Positions 37,504 to 49,589 are shown, counted from the first letter of the stretch. The stretch: 64,000 nt of DNA from Sipunculus nudus (GCA_026874595.1 CM049316.1:61079676-61143675), one strand, 5' to 3'. Translations and numbers: made by a program. Notes: generated from the sequence alone by a model not told the origin.

Positions 37504-38235
37504 TGCCACCAATATATTAACTATGCAAAAGTTTAAGTCATTATAACAAGCGCACTTGACTCGCACTGAAACTTCTGAGAAAGGTTTCACTAAACGGTCC
37601 ACATTTAAGAACTTGAAAGGTTTATAACGCAAAGACGCATAGGCAAGCTGACTATTTTTTATGATATAAACCTCACATAAGTTTAATTTATTGAGAAATA
37701 TGAAAATTCTGTAAAGAGATATGAATTAACAATAGATCAAAGGCCACATTAGATATGAAAAACGGACACCTTCGGTTAGCCCATTTGTCCGGCTCACCTG
37801 TCAATACGGAAAAGTCCGTTATTATGTCCTACATCAAAGTATGGTCAGGATGATGCATCTCTAAGACGAACCCGAGGGATAAAAAGCACAAGTTATTCCG
37901 AAGAAGGTCACAATGGTAGCATTTTGCGTTTCAGGGAACAAAAAACTTCGTGGATCGACCGCAGTCTCTCGCGGGCTGAACTCCCTCCTTCACGTGTGAT
38001 CCAGCTCGTTATGTCGCTAGCTTAGTGGTCCCATCGATGGTTATGCCTGTACCCCTGGACAATCTGCGTGCTAGCTAACGTCAACCGTCAATACTGGGGC
38101 CGTCTGGGCTGAGCTTCAGTAATTTGTATCCTCCCGACCAGCGGATCGATAGGGTCCCTTCCCTGGCTGTCGGCTGTCAATGAACACCGAGATTTCAGCT
38201 GGCGATGTGCAATTCAAATCGACTCCGGCGGAACT
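37504..38235 (-). other. Candidate 5' UTR or upstream exon of the RGK gene
   Basis: This stretch just upstream of the RGK start codon has more CpG and higher GC (especially 37900-38235) than the surrounding DNA. At its far end the minus strand reads TGACTTCTTTTCAG|AGTTCC, a good polypyrimidine tract plus AG acceptor at 38235/38236. I saw no convincing donor between 38235 and 37503, so it may be continuous with the coding exon as 5' UTR. A second possible acceptor, ACTTTTGCATAG, lies about 20 bases before the start codon. No transcript evidence is available. Confidence 0.4.
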
Positions 38236-38394
38236 CTGAAAAGAAGTCAACAAATAATTAATTCAAATTTCAGCTAGCGCACTTTTAACAGCTACAAATA
38301 ATGTATCGCGCACGCCGATTTTCCGTTTACATGGTGAATAGGTTCGCCGACAGGATAAATTCTTTACAAACTTCGCACTCATTAAAGTACTCTG

Positions 38395-38465
38395 TCGTTT
38401 TTATCGACTGGGACGGAACCGGAAGTCGGCGCGAGGGACTCTGTGTAATCTCCAGGCCGGTTTAT
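38395..38465 (-). promoter_or_regulatory. Possible CpG-rich promoter or first-exon patch upstream of the RGK gene
   Basis: A short GC- and CpG-rich island in AT-rich DNA includes an ETS-type core (CCGGAAGT) next to GGCGCGAGG. It lies about 0.9 kb upstream of the RGK start codon. Position and composition fit a promoter or first exon of the minus-strand gene, but there is no TATA box or other decisive signal. This is inference from composition. Confidence 0.2.
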
Positions 38466-38499
38466 CGAAACTACATTCAGACGTTCAACAGGATCTAGT

Positions 38500-41400
38500 T
38501 TCAGAATATAATGCTTGTCTACTAACATGTTATATTGCTGTTGAAGCTTCACAGTTACGGGAAACTACCCGGCTTCAGTGCACTTCAGTTTTATTTACCA
38601 AAAGGTTTTTTGCGCAACAAATCGTTAACAAAATTTGCAGACAAGAAAACAAATGGTTTAGGCCAAATGAGACCGGATGACGAGGTGTTGAATATAACAC
38701 TACATCGACCAACCATAATAGTAACTTCATCGTATCATGTTTCGGTTTTTTATACATAGATCATTTCCAAAATCTTCACAGCATGTAGGTGATAGAAGAA
38801 GTATTGCCCTCCACTTCCCCCCCCCCCCCCCATCCCAAAACCCCCAAACCTCTGGTCAACTCCATCAGAACATCGTAAATTAAATGTATTTTTTTTTTAC
38901 TCTGGGTGGCTGTGTATATGTAATACGTTGTAACTCTCATACAAACAGTAAATTATTTCCTGGTATCCATCGTTCGCTTTCAATTTGGGGTGTTAAAAAT
39001 CGGATTTCGCATTTTGTTGGAAGTACTCATATTATCGACCACAAAGATTTCTTATTTTATCGCCCATACGGATCGCTATTTATCCAGTGCCGGTGCGAGT
39101 ATCCATTATAACTGAACCATCAATTCAATGAATTGCTATTTTTGAATTTTTTAAGGTCAGTCACGTATAACTTGACATCTTGATCACAGACTTTTGCTAG
39201 GCAGGCTATTCCTCTTGGGCCCAAGCTCCAATTATCCCCAAATCGTGAAGTTAAGATACGAGTCATGCATCTTGAATATATGTTTCTGTTCATAACCGAA
39301 TTACTAGACTGGCGCCCTTTCCTATTATATTCCCCAGAGGTAAAAACCAGCCGGTGTCTGGTCAAGTGGTGCACTATTCCTGTAGACTGGCCCCACTCTC
39401 AAGGTCGACACGACCAGACTACTCCTGCTCTCATTCTCTTGGCGCTTATATCATTTATCAAAACCATTAGAAACTGTCAATAAGGAGACCGTTACAGGTT
39501 CAGCGATGACATTGTGAGTGTTTATTGTATGTTAATAGGAACGTCTTAGTCAACGTGAGCCATGATTACATGGATCAGAAATGTACCGTGTGACCGAGTG
39601 GAGTTCGCTGGTGTATAATTAGCTGAACAAAGTGGGCACTTTATCATGAAAAGCTTCCATCTACATACTGAATATTTAACTAGGAAGATAATTTGGAAGA
39701 TGAGTATATGAGGCCAAGGTCGAACAGACACATCTGCCTACCTTGTCTGTATAGGGTGTTTGTGATGTTCGTCTGTATATATTTGTCATCGGAACGATTT
39801 GTCTTGCGTGACTTGATTATTCCCTTTGTTTCGTTTCCCGTAAAGTCTCCAGATGGCGGAGCTGTCGATCCTAGATCAAACCAACCTGACAGGAAACCTA
39901 AATTTCGGTTAGCACATTTACCCCTTGTTTTTTTTATAAATTCTATAACGTGCACATTCACACTAAATCCTTGTCATTCTCATTTTCAAACTGGATTTCT
40001 GCCTTAACCTTACACTTAAGAAATTAACACAGTTTTTACACGGAAAACATATGGTTGTCAAATTGATATTTTTAGGGTTGCCAATGTATGTACCTAAACA
40101 ACAACCCGGATTGTCAATATATTCATTTATAAGTCCTACAGGGTTGTCAAAATGGCAGTCGAACGTGTGCTATGTCACCCTCCTCCTTGTCATGTTTACT
40201 CTTCTCTATTCAGTTTTGTATATTATTTTTTTTATTATCAGTGATGTATGTGAGAATTACACTACTTATATTCATTATTTTAATTATTATATTATAATCC
40301 AAAAAATATCACATTCCTCAGGATTTACAGGGGCATATATTAAAATATTAAAGAAGCATTCTCTTGTTCAATAAAAATCAGCTGTACCCATCATGTGCGT
40401 ATTTTTTTCATCTTTTTAGTTCATATCCTCATGTGAACCTTTTATCTTAAATATAAGTCATTATAGTTCAACCTGAAGGAGATTTTCATGACATGATGTG
40501 GCACCAGGTTTTATACGTCATTTTCAGCGGCTATTTCGTCGTTTTCAAGTGCGTTTGAAAGAGAAATGACGTAGCTGATCCCGTTGTGCTGCTGTGTGTG
40601 TAAACAACAAATTAACTGCGTCCCACGCACATACATACTGCACTCGTGCATTACTTGGCCCATTGAGAACCTGGGGGGAAAGAGGTTGAGTGAAGGGATT
40701 ATTTCTTAGATCACAAGCGTTTCGTGACAGCGTCGTATGTTAGTAAATCTTTACCCATCTAGATTTATCTGCTTAAACATCGTTCAAGAAAGAAGAAGAC
40801 AGTTCACGAAAAAAACCTGGCATTTCCGAGACGTGCATTGCACCGTCATTTATAACATAGATTACTGTTATAGTATAAACACATTTTTACACTTTTTTCT
40901 GTCAGTTATTATGTCTTTATTATTGTATTAATCTTTAACTCATCTTTTTATGTGTATGGACTTCGATCGATGAAACTATTCTTAGTTGTACCATGGGCTG
41001 TTCGGTCGCCGACGAGCTATATTAAATATATTGTGCGACACATATTACAGATCCTTACATTACTGTCTGTACAAATATTTGATGCTCCAAAACACGTTTT
41101 CTGTCGTTTGTGTTGAAGGCTGTCAAGGAAGCTCTCTAACACGCTGCGTGTTCCTGACAGTCTGATGCCACAGAGCATAGTTAATTACACGTGGGTGGAC
41201 ATCTTTGCCCTGAAGAGCTGTAGCCGTGTGGGGACACTCTGGCCCTTGAAGCATGGTTCATTTCATAAATTTAATGGAACCGGCTTGCATGTGGATGCTT
41301 AAAAGCACTGTCAGTTAAAATAGATACCGGTCTTGATATGAATTTGAAAATATCGCATGCAAGATAAAAACCTTGCTTTAGCAATTTACGAGTATATAGC

Positions 41401-42260
41401 TCATTTTAATACTCGTTAGCACGATATCGTTTTAATGCAAGTATATCAATTTTAATCAATAATTTAATTGATAGATATTTAATAAATAAACGTTAACTAA
41501 CCAGTGCTTTGGCATTTTTACAAATGTTAAAACGATGTTAATTTTAAAAAGCTCTCACCATTCAATAATACACTACCACTATCTAGTGTCATTATTAGTT
41601 ATGTTTATGATCGTGAAATAAGAAAGCAATTTGACTTGATTGCTGTACAATTGACATTTAAAAATTCGTCCAGCCCTGCACTACCGAAAATTAAAATGCT
41701 ATATATCAGGAGGCATATGATGATAATCCGTTTAAAATGACTAATTTAGATCGGGTTATACCAAATAATAGCAAGGAATAGCATTGGTTTTCATCATACC
41801 GTGAAGCATGTTTTCTGTTTAATCCTCTGCTTGTGGGTGTTCGAGACAGACAGACTATTAAATATATAGTGCAAAATACTATAAAAATAAGTTCAGTTTT
41901 CTTCTTTCTCTCTTAAATTCACAGATAATACACAAATTCTCATGGGATGTAGTTTCAAATATTAACACAGGTGAAAATGTCCAGGTTACGATGTCTCCTG
42001 ACAAACAATGATTTAAGGATGATCATGTCTGGTTTGTGCAGACAGCAGTCTTACCTACAAGAGACCAATATTTAGTTTGCTAATTGTGTATAAATATCCC
42101 ATAAGGCCGTTCATAAATGCTACTTGCGTCGCCCTGTCGGCTGGTATCCCCTAGCGTACTTTGTCGTTGACCTCCTGTAGGTCATTGACCTTCTTTAAAT
42201 GACCTGGTTTCACGTGTGTCTTATAAGGGGCTTTCGATTTAAGGGGCGTCAGTACAGGAG
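38500..42260. other. Intergenic stretch, no gene recognised
   Basis: ORFs up to 107 codons without domains, and a C run at 38818-38831. A GC-richer patch at 41110-41260 has one frame open for about 60 codons (VPDSLMPQSIVNYTW and onward), but no family is recognised and splice sites are not evident. Confidence 0.4.
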
Positions 42261-42261
42261 G

Positions 42262-42281
42262 TGTGGGGGTATATAACCCCC

Positions 42282-42319
<38 letters not shown>

Positions 42320-42352
42320 CTTTTTAGCAAGAGGGGCATAGTCAATGTAATC
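42262..42352 (+). repeat. GGGGGTATATA-CCCCC repeat with CA microsatellite, copy 1
   Basis: GTGGGGGTATATAACCCCCC is followed by (CA)n at 42287-42319 and CTTTTTAGCAAGAGGGGCAT, then AGTCAATG. It is parallel to 45785-45842, which lacks the CA tract. Confidence 0.75.
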
Positions 42353-42955
42353 ATCCCCTGCTATTTAGAGAATACTGTTTATATAGGCCTACCGATAGGA
42401 AAGATATTAATAATTAGAATTATAGACTTTGTTTCCACTTCTGAATTTACTTAGGAATATTATATATCTAAACCTGGTTAAGAATTAATCTTTACTGGAG
42501 ACATACTTTATTTTTAAAACCTTCGGTTCAACATATCTCTGATAAGTGGCCTTTGATTCTGAAACCATAATAAGAACGTATGTATGTTTTTATCGGTAGC
42601 ATTCTTAATTAAACAGGTAATAATGGAAATGAAATAGGACACTTTTTCATTGCATTCAATTTTAACTTCGATATATGCAAATTAAAAAAAAGACAGTTTT
42701 TGTTTCACTATAATGGTGCGCTTAAACTGACATATTACTATATGCCCAGTTTCCATAAGACCGGGATTTCCCGGAAGTGGTAATTCTGATTTCAGCTACG
42801 CTTTACTATTAAAGACCACCAACAGAGGATGATAATTCATTTCCAGAATTCCGAAAAGCTATTTAGGATTAGGGCTGTATCAATATACCGATATATCTGT
42901 ACATATCATTACGCCACATCGATACGATTACCGGTACGCTATCCATGCTGTATCG

Positions 42956-43045
42956 TAGACTGGTACCCTGCTCTATTATGGCTCCCAGGCCAAGCTATGA
43001 TTGGCCTAGAGCAGCGGTGCCATAATAGAGCGGGGTACCAGTCTA
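42956..43045. mobile_element. 90 bp palindromic MITE nested in the TATCGATAC element
   Basis: Arms TAGACTGGTACCCTGCTCTA-TTATGGC and GCCATAATAGAGCGGGGTAC-CAGTCTA pair over ~27 bp with one mismatch. The inner GGCCAAGC/ATTGGCC gives a further stem. It is flanked by GCTGTATCG and GCTGCATCG, a 9 bp direct repeat with one mismatch; the uninterrupted relative at about 4970 has one such copy (TTGTATCG). An 8-9 bp duplication fits hAT- or Mutator-like insertion. Confidence 0.85.
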
Positions 43046-43257
43046 GCTGCATCGTGGTATCGATTAAACACAGATACAGCTCACAATTATAGATACAAAT
43101 CATTCAAATCATTTAATCGTTATTTACAACGCTTAAGCTGCTTTTTATTTCTTATTTGGCCTTTTAAGACTTAAATAAGGTCGCGTATTGTCGTATGATC
43201 GACTATATGAGGAATGTATATACAATTCTCGGTACTATCATCACAATGATTGACTTA

Positions 43258-43402
43258 GGCCAAAAAAAGGTATGGTTATCAGGCACTTTTATTCTCAGAA
43301 ATCAGTGCGGGCCGGAGATATTTTATTTTTTACCTTTTTTGTATGTTTCGATAAAAATGTCATATGATCAGGGAAAAGTATGAAACTAACAGATTTTTTT
43401 TT

Positions 43403-43434
<32 letters not shown>

Positions 43435-43593
43435 AACAGGTCAAAGCACTACATAATAAAGGAAATTTTTTAAAATTATATTATTTTATATTCTTGAAAG
43501 ATAAAAAACAAATAAAACCTTTTGACGCGGGGGGGTTAAAATTGAAGCGGGTTGTGCCTGAGAACCATACATTTTTTATATTATTGTTTTGCC
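43258..43593 (+). mobile_element. TTAGGCC MITE, copy 2, nested in a TATCGATAC element
   Basis: Left arm GGCCAAAAAAAGGTATGG-TTATCAGGCAC; right arm GTGCCTGAGAACCATAC...GCC, inverted. It is flanked by TTA (43255) and TAA (43594), and the paralogous empty site at about 5190 reads GACTAATATTAC. A 3 bp TWA duplication fits PIF/Harbinger-type insertion. A T-rich run (43386-43430, about 42 T of 45) sits inside. No transposase. Confidence 0.8.
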
Positions 43594-44452
43594 TAATATT
43601 ACAAATTTTTCATTTGTTTACGACAAACTTTATTCAGAAATGATACCAAAATCAAAATAAAGCGTATCCTGACTACGTATCGGTTATCGCCTTCAGTATA
43701 TCGCGATACGTATTGTACCTGAATAGGCTGACCGATAACCAGCCCCACTTACGATAACACCGAGTGCAGTGTAATGAATAATGGATAATGCCTGATAAAT
43801 TTTCAGAAAGTTTCCCGGCTCAAGTGTTAATTTAGAAATATAGAAGGCATATATTTTAGGAGATAAGTTAGAGGAGGCTCCCCTAAATCAGCTTAATAAT
43901 ATGCGTAACTAACTGTCCAAAATGAACATTATATTAATTACAATTCCAATTTAGCATCTTAAATAAAAAATCAACAGGATGACCTATTCAGCCATATATG
44001 CTGTTAATCAATGTGCACAAAATCCTGCACACAAGTCTGTCATGTAAACTGTGTTTCTGGTGCAATTTAACATATCCCGTTATTTCCTTGTGGTTATTTC
44101 AAGCAATCTGGAGAAAGTGTCTCAGGTATAAATGTGTAATATAGAGTATAGGAGGCCGGACCAGGGCATGTCTGTTGTCTGTTGAAAATAAAATGAGCGG
44201 TATATGATGGTCACGTGGGTAGCCATGAACCAGGGCTTGGAGTGGTAAACTACCTGCCAGCGAGGCTCCTGTGGAAAATGTCGGCAAGCAATCACTCTTG
44301 ACGTGAACACTGAAACATACTCTGACAGAAACCTGTCACCATTCCAGGGAGTACTAAGTCTTAAGAATTGTTGCAGACAAATACACGTGTGACAAAAAAC
44401 ACTACCACTTGATAAATAAATGTTTTACTTGAATGTATTATTCTGTCGTTGT

Positions 44453-44556
<104 letters not shown>

Positions 44557-44867
44557 ATAGAGTGAATCACAGGGAAAGAGAGAGACAGAGAAAAAAATAA
44601 TAACAATGCAAATAAACATACAATAGATGGATTAATTCTCAATCAAGACGGGTGACCGTGACAGATCCATGACAACCCATAGCTTGTCAGAGTAAACATC
44701 TGACAACCCTACCGGGTTGTCAAATATATATTTTGACAACCTTGGTTATTGTTTCAGATACACCCATTGAAAAACCTTAAAGTTGATATCTCTATATTTT
44801 CAGTATGCTTTAGTGTAAATAAATGTCCTACAAGTTAAAGAAAGGTATCTTAAATGGATCTGTTTCT

Positions 44868-45212
44868 AAATTGATACGCAGGTGTGAAACCCGATGTTTG
44901 CTGCTGAATAATTCATAATAGACACAAGGACAGAGTCCTTTAATCAAGGTCATAAAATACCTTGATGTTGTGAAGATGGATCGATGAAGTATACAATGGC
45001 TGTCAGCCTTGACGGAACCAGTCTGGATAATCTTCAGCCCCCAGCCAACCAATGTTTGAACTACTGACATTCTTTTGTCTTTTAAGCGCATGCACGCCAT
45101 TGGGAATGATCATGGACGTATAAATGTTACGGCGGTAGCCAGAAATGTTCACTTTTATGAATATTTGATCAGGTTGACTTAGCTTAGGGAAGTCAAAACA
45201 CATCTCGCATGC

Positions 45213-45274
<62 letters not shown>

Positions 45275-45440
45275 TAAAGATATAATGTATATATGTCATA
45301 TAGAAGTAGAATTATTTTATAACAGTACACTTTATGATGGGTTGGGACGGTGTCCTATAGTTTGGCATTATGAAACTCTTTGAAATCTGATACATTGCAG
45401 TCCTGTGCAAAAAGCATGTTAAAATCAGACCTCCGAGGAT
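44868..45440 (+). repeat. Local segmental duplication, copy 1
   Basis: Shares with 47990-48350 a long collinear stretch: GAAACCCGATGTTTGCTGCTG, AAAATACCTTG-TGTTGTGAAG, ATGGCTGTCAGCCTTGACGG and GTTTGAACTACTGACATTCT. It also includes GTCAAAACACATCTCGCATG. After the AT tract it continues to match 48940-49110 (GGACGGTGTCCTATAGTTTG, ATTATGAAACTCTTTGA). Non-coding as far as visible. Confidence 0.85.
45217..45268. repeat. AT microsatellite
   Basis: About 26 AT units, inside duplication copy 1. Its counterpart in copy 2 is displaced to 48884-48945. Confidence 0.95.
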
Positions 45441-45784
45441 TTTCAGCATCTGGTAGCAAAAAAAAATCTAAAACTTGTTCTAGGCATTACTCTGTTGCAA
45501 AAGAAACTTTATGCAAAATTGTTTTGCTCCCATATCCTACCCTTGCCCCTATGTTTTCATACAACTACACAATACACAAAGTGTACGGTTTTCAACAATT
45601 GTACTTCTATGACATACATGCAGTGTTACAATACTAATATAACTCTTATACTAAGCAAGATGTTGTCGGAGACATCATCCCCCGAAAGGAGAATTTTGAA
45701 TGTGCAGGTCACATACCTGTCAGGGTTCAACAATCACATTCCGGGTCATTTCAAGTACAGAACCAATCAGGGGCATGAATACAG

Positions 45785-45842
45785 GGGGGTATATATCCCC
45801 CCCCCCCCCCCGCACATTTTAGCAAATGGGGGATGGTCAATG
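45785..45842 (+). repeat. GGGGGTATATA-CCCCC repeat, copy 2
   Basis: GGGGGGTATATATCCCC...C, then CACATTTTAGCAAATGGGGGATGGTCAATG, matching 42262-42352 around its CA tract. Confidence 0.75.
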
Positions 45843-46072
45843 ATTTGCGACTGAAGCCGTCCTCGACCTGCATTGGTGTCCCACGCTTAGAACTTCCCCT
45901 GTGGTCTGAACGTCTGGGCGACCCCGGTCGTTACTGCCGTCGTTGTTTCTGCCAAGCAACCGTCTTTTGCCAGGCCCTTTGCCCTGTATAATCGAGGATA
46001 ACAAAAGAAAGCGCGCGGGCAATGGCCCATAACTGGCCAAGTGACTCGAATTGCCTATAAAAAGGACACAGA

Positions 46073-46756
46073 GGGCTGTCCCACTAAGGCGACTCTTCAG
46101 GCGACTACAGGCGACGAGGCTGTCGCCATATGGTCGCCGGGGGGTCGCTTGTATGGTCGGAATAGTCTGAAGTAGCCCAAAGACTCGTGGCCTCTTATCT
46201 GTCGCCGCTGGATTTTCAACATGTTCGAAATTCTCAGGCGACAGCTTGTTTGACGCCAGTGAGCGTAGCGTCTTCTACTGGCGTAGTTGCTGTCGTAGAC
46301 TGTCGCCAGGTGACGTGGGTTGTCGTAGGTACCGTCGTAGGCTGTCGCTAGGTGACGTGGATTGTCGTATGTGCTATCGTAGACTGTCGTTACTTGAAAC
46401 AGGGCCCACCCTTGTCTCCAGCTCCTCACATAGAACAGGGTCGAGACTCATTGAAGCTTGTCGCTGGTGGACGTATATAGAGCATGAATTCTCGTGTCGA
46501 AGGTTGTCTCCAGTGTGGTCGTAAGTTGTCGTAGATGTGGTCGTAGGTTTTTGTAGGTGATTGTTCTTTGTATCGGCGTTTGTGTCGCCGGCTGTCGGCG
46601 GCTTGTCGTAGCTTGACGTCTCATAGTCGTCAACCTGTTGTAGCTTGTCGTAGACTTTGTCATAGCGGGGGTCCTGACGTCTGTTTTTCGGCGACCTGCC
46701 ACGACTTAAGACGATTGCCAGCAGTCGCCTCCGAAGTCGCCTAAGTTGGACAGCCC
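46073..46756. mobile_element. 684 bp CpG-rich inverted-repeat element
   Basis: Left end GGGCTGTCCCACTAAGGCGAC; right end GTCGCCTAAGTTGGACAGCCC is its inverse, with imperfect arms of about 40 bp. Inside are GTCGTAG/GTCGCC motifs, including a ~43 bp tandem pair with GGTGACGTGG-TTGTCGTA near 46295-46385. CpG is very dense compared with the flanks. ORFs over it are Arg-rich artefacts; no transposase. No clear target duplication. Confidence 0.75.
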
Positions 46757-47016
46757 CATAACACTCGAAACGCTCCGAGGACTGATTATTATTTCTGCCC
46801 TATAAAAAGGACTAACACTCCGATTATTATTTCTTCAGGTTATCCTGGCTGTTGCCACCTCCTTCATAACATGTACTTGTGGACTTTTTAGCGTTATCCA
46901 TCGGATGACCTGTCATAAACTTCTGTATGGATTTTTATTTTGAGTGAGCCTCCATGGACTCCTGTTAATTGCTGAACCGGACTTTATTGTGAACAACCAG
47001 GAACATTTACATATAC

Positions 47017-47041
47017 ATATATATATATATATATATATATG
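47017..47041. repeat. AT microsatellite
   Basis: About 12 AT units, preceded by ACATATACAT. Confidence 0.9.
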
Positions 47042-48689
47042 TTTTGAATTTTTTTTTTCATTCCTCTCCCACTCTTAGTGATCCCCCAACCCTTGAAGAT
47101 AAATTAACGGCACTGGAGCTATCTGCTAATACCGATTAATACTATATTATAATGAAATAGCCGTAATAATGAGGCAGAATCCTTTAATTATTTTTTTAAT
47201 TATGGTGATGCAGATTACTTATAGAATTTAATGGATAGTATTTTGGTTGTTTTCCTGACCCTCCACATGATCCCTCAACACATTCTGTTCAGAAATTTTT
47301 TTTGCGTAAATTTGCTGTCAGATAAACCAAGGTAAAAGTATAATACCTCCCTCCACCCGGATTTATTTTCAAGTTACTCTAACGTTAAAAAAATGATATG
47401 CACGGAGTAGCATAGGTGGAATGGTAATTCAGGTCTAAAAACACGAATATACCACCTAATTCAATAAATGATGATACAGTAAAGCCTATTCATCATGTTA
47501 GGATACAGCGTATAAAAAGCGAGATTCATACCCTGTAATTCACAACAATCTTGTATCCTTAGGCTGTAAATCTTAAGTTTACATGCTTTGAGAATTAGGG
47601 CTTGGCAGCGTTTATGCTATGTTCTTTGGGTATGCTTTATACTATAAAACTGTACTGTATTTTGTTTATTCTTGGAAAGACCTTTGACTCTGGCCTTAAC
47701 ACCCTTAACCCCAAACCAAAAAGTCCGTATCCCATCATTTTTTTACAGGTAAATCTTGGGAAAGATAAAAGAAGTCATGCGGTGGTTTTTGCGGTTTCGC
47801 ATGGTACCTCGGAAGGAACGGATAGAAAATATAGCATGCTGTCGCGAATATGAAATCTCTCAACCCGCATACCGCATTTTGCATCCACATTCTCTGCATA
47901 TAAGAATCTTACCTTATATCTGAGTTGTTATAAGAGGTGAAGACATAAATGCTCGGACTGGTCCGGTGTTCAGTTTCGGGCTGGACTTACTTGACACGCA
48001 GAGGTGTATTTTTAGGTTGAAACCCGAAGTTTGCTGCTGAATGATCCATAAAAGATACCAGGACCAAGGCCTTTAATCAAGGTAATAAAATACCTTGCTG
48101 TTGTGAAGATGGATCGATAAAGTACACAGTGGCTGTCAGCCTTGACAGGACCAGTCTGGATCATCTAAAACCACGAGACAACCAATGTTTGAACTCCTGA
48201 CATTCTTTTGTCTTTAAGGCGCATGCGCGCCATAGAGAATGACTATACCGGTTTAAAATGTTAATTTTAATGAATATTTGATGAAAGTGACTTAGCTTAC
48301 TAAGTATATATATATTAGAGAAGTCAAAACACATCTCGCATGCTAATTATATCTTTACTAGCTGATTAAACCCTGTAACCGAGCTTTTTATCGGACTTCG
48401 GAGGAAGTATCAAATGAGATGAGGAATTTTGCAGTTTTTGGTGGTAGCTTCCACCGAATTTTAAAACCACGCAAAGTCACTCAAAACGATGTGTACATAA
48501 AAAAATTATTAATACTCCTATCGGCGAGATAACTGTGAGGACAATAACCTTAAAATGAAGTATAACACAGTGTCATACACAACGCGGCTTTAGATAACAT
48601 TGAGGACGAGTGGACCATATTCTTTTTATAAGTATGAGATAATACGATGATATTAACTTATTTATTTTATAATATAAACTTATTTATTT

Positions 48690-48835
48690 TACATGGATTG
48701 TACAAACACAGTAGTTGTCAACTAACTAGCGTCTGGTAGTCTGTAGTCGTGGAAGAAATCGGAGAACCCGGAGAAAACCAACCTTGGACGGACAACTACA
48801 ACCCACTCTCATAACTACGCAGTGGATCTAACCAT
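48690..48835 (-). repeat. SINE-like repeat, copy 3 (degenerate)
   Basis: Shares ACATGGATTGTACAA, CGGAGAACCCGGAGAAAACC, GACGGACAACTACAACCCAC and a decayed B box (GTGGATCTAACCA) with the copy at 33.5 kb. It lies within extra DNA that separates the two halves of the 48-49 kb duplicate copy. Confidence 0.65.
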
Positions 48836-48881
48836 GGTCGTCATCGGTTTTAACGCGCGTTTTACTTCTCGTCTGTCCAGG

Positions 48882-48883
<2 letters not shown>

Positions 48884-48935
<52 letters not shown>

Positions 48936-48945
48936 TATATATATA
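48884..48945. repeat. TA microsatellite
   Basis: About 23 uninterrupted TA units, then AAATATATATATATA. Confidence 0.95.
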
Positions 48946-49589
48946 AAGAAACATGAAGACGTTACATACAAATATGTCACAGGTGTCCATGCATTAAGAC
49001 ACTGAACGAAAGTATGCTTTGATATAGAACACTCTGTGTTAGGTAAGGACTGTGCCCTATACTTTGACATTATGAAACCCTATGATATTGATACACTGCA
49101 GACCTAAGGTAAAACATGATCAAACATGTTTATATGCGCATCTGGACGCAAATAATTAACAGTCGTTGAAATTATTTAGACATTACCCATGGCTGAAAAA
49201 AAAAGTTAAAAAAAAATTATTTTGCAACAACAAACTACAGCTCCTATATCCCACAGAGCTGACCAAATAAACAATATATTTGTATCTCTATCTAATACCA
49301 ATAAATTAATGTGTCGTGATAGAATCTGAAATCCCCAATCTAATATTTTTGTTCTATAGATACCTTTTGGCTCTCTCACACTGTAGGGGTATAAAATGCA
49401 TTATTTTAACCTAGCGATATTGTGATATCTGTATAGTCCAGTTAGATTGTTAAATAAGGTTGTTTTTGCAATACAAAAACAGATATATCTGTTTCGAGAT
49501 TTTTCCAGAAACATTTCACATATCAAATTTGATGAAATTATATTGAATGGTTGAAAAGTAACTGTTATAACAAAATATTTCTATTTCTG

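Larger units (their letters stand above)
42871..43746. mobile_element. TATCGATAC-family element, copy 2, with two nested insertions
   Basis: Left end AGGGCTGTATCAATATACCG; right end ACCGATAACCAGCCCC, inverted. It follows 4892-5334 through ACATCGATACGATTACCG, CATTTAATCGTTATTTA, CTTTTTATTTC, CTTTTAAGACTTAA, GCGTATTGTCGTA, TTTACGACAAACTTTATTCA and CGCGATACGTATTGTA. A 90 bp hairpin element (42956-43045) and a TTAGGCC MITE (43258-43593) interrupt it. Confidence 0.85.
47990..49130 (+). repeat. Local segmental duplication, copy 2 (with ~530 bp extra DNA)
   Basis: Same order as 44868-45440, in direct orientation about 3.1 kb away. Extra DNA of about 530 bp (roughly 48355-48884), including a SINE-like copy, splits the two halves. 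The match resumes after the AT tract with GACTGTGCCCTATACTTTG and ACATTATGAAACCC. Confidence 0.85.

Noticed and set aside
36596-37546. Plus-strand ORFs opposite the RGK exon
   Set aside because: Shadow frames of the minus-strand coding exon.
46097-46702. Arg/Thr-rich ORFs over the 46 kb element, and a resemblance to a CRISPR-like array of GTCGTAG words
   Set aside because: Words are irregularly spaced without constant spacers, this is eukaryotic DNA, and inverted ends explain the block as a mobile element.
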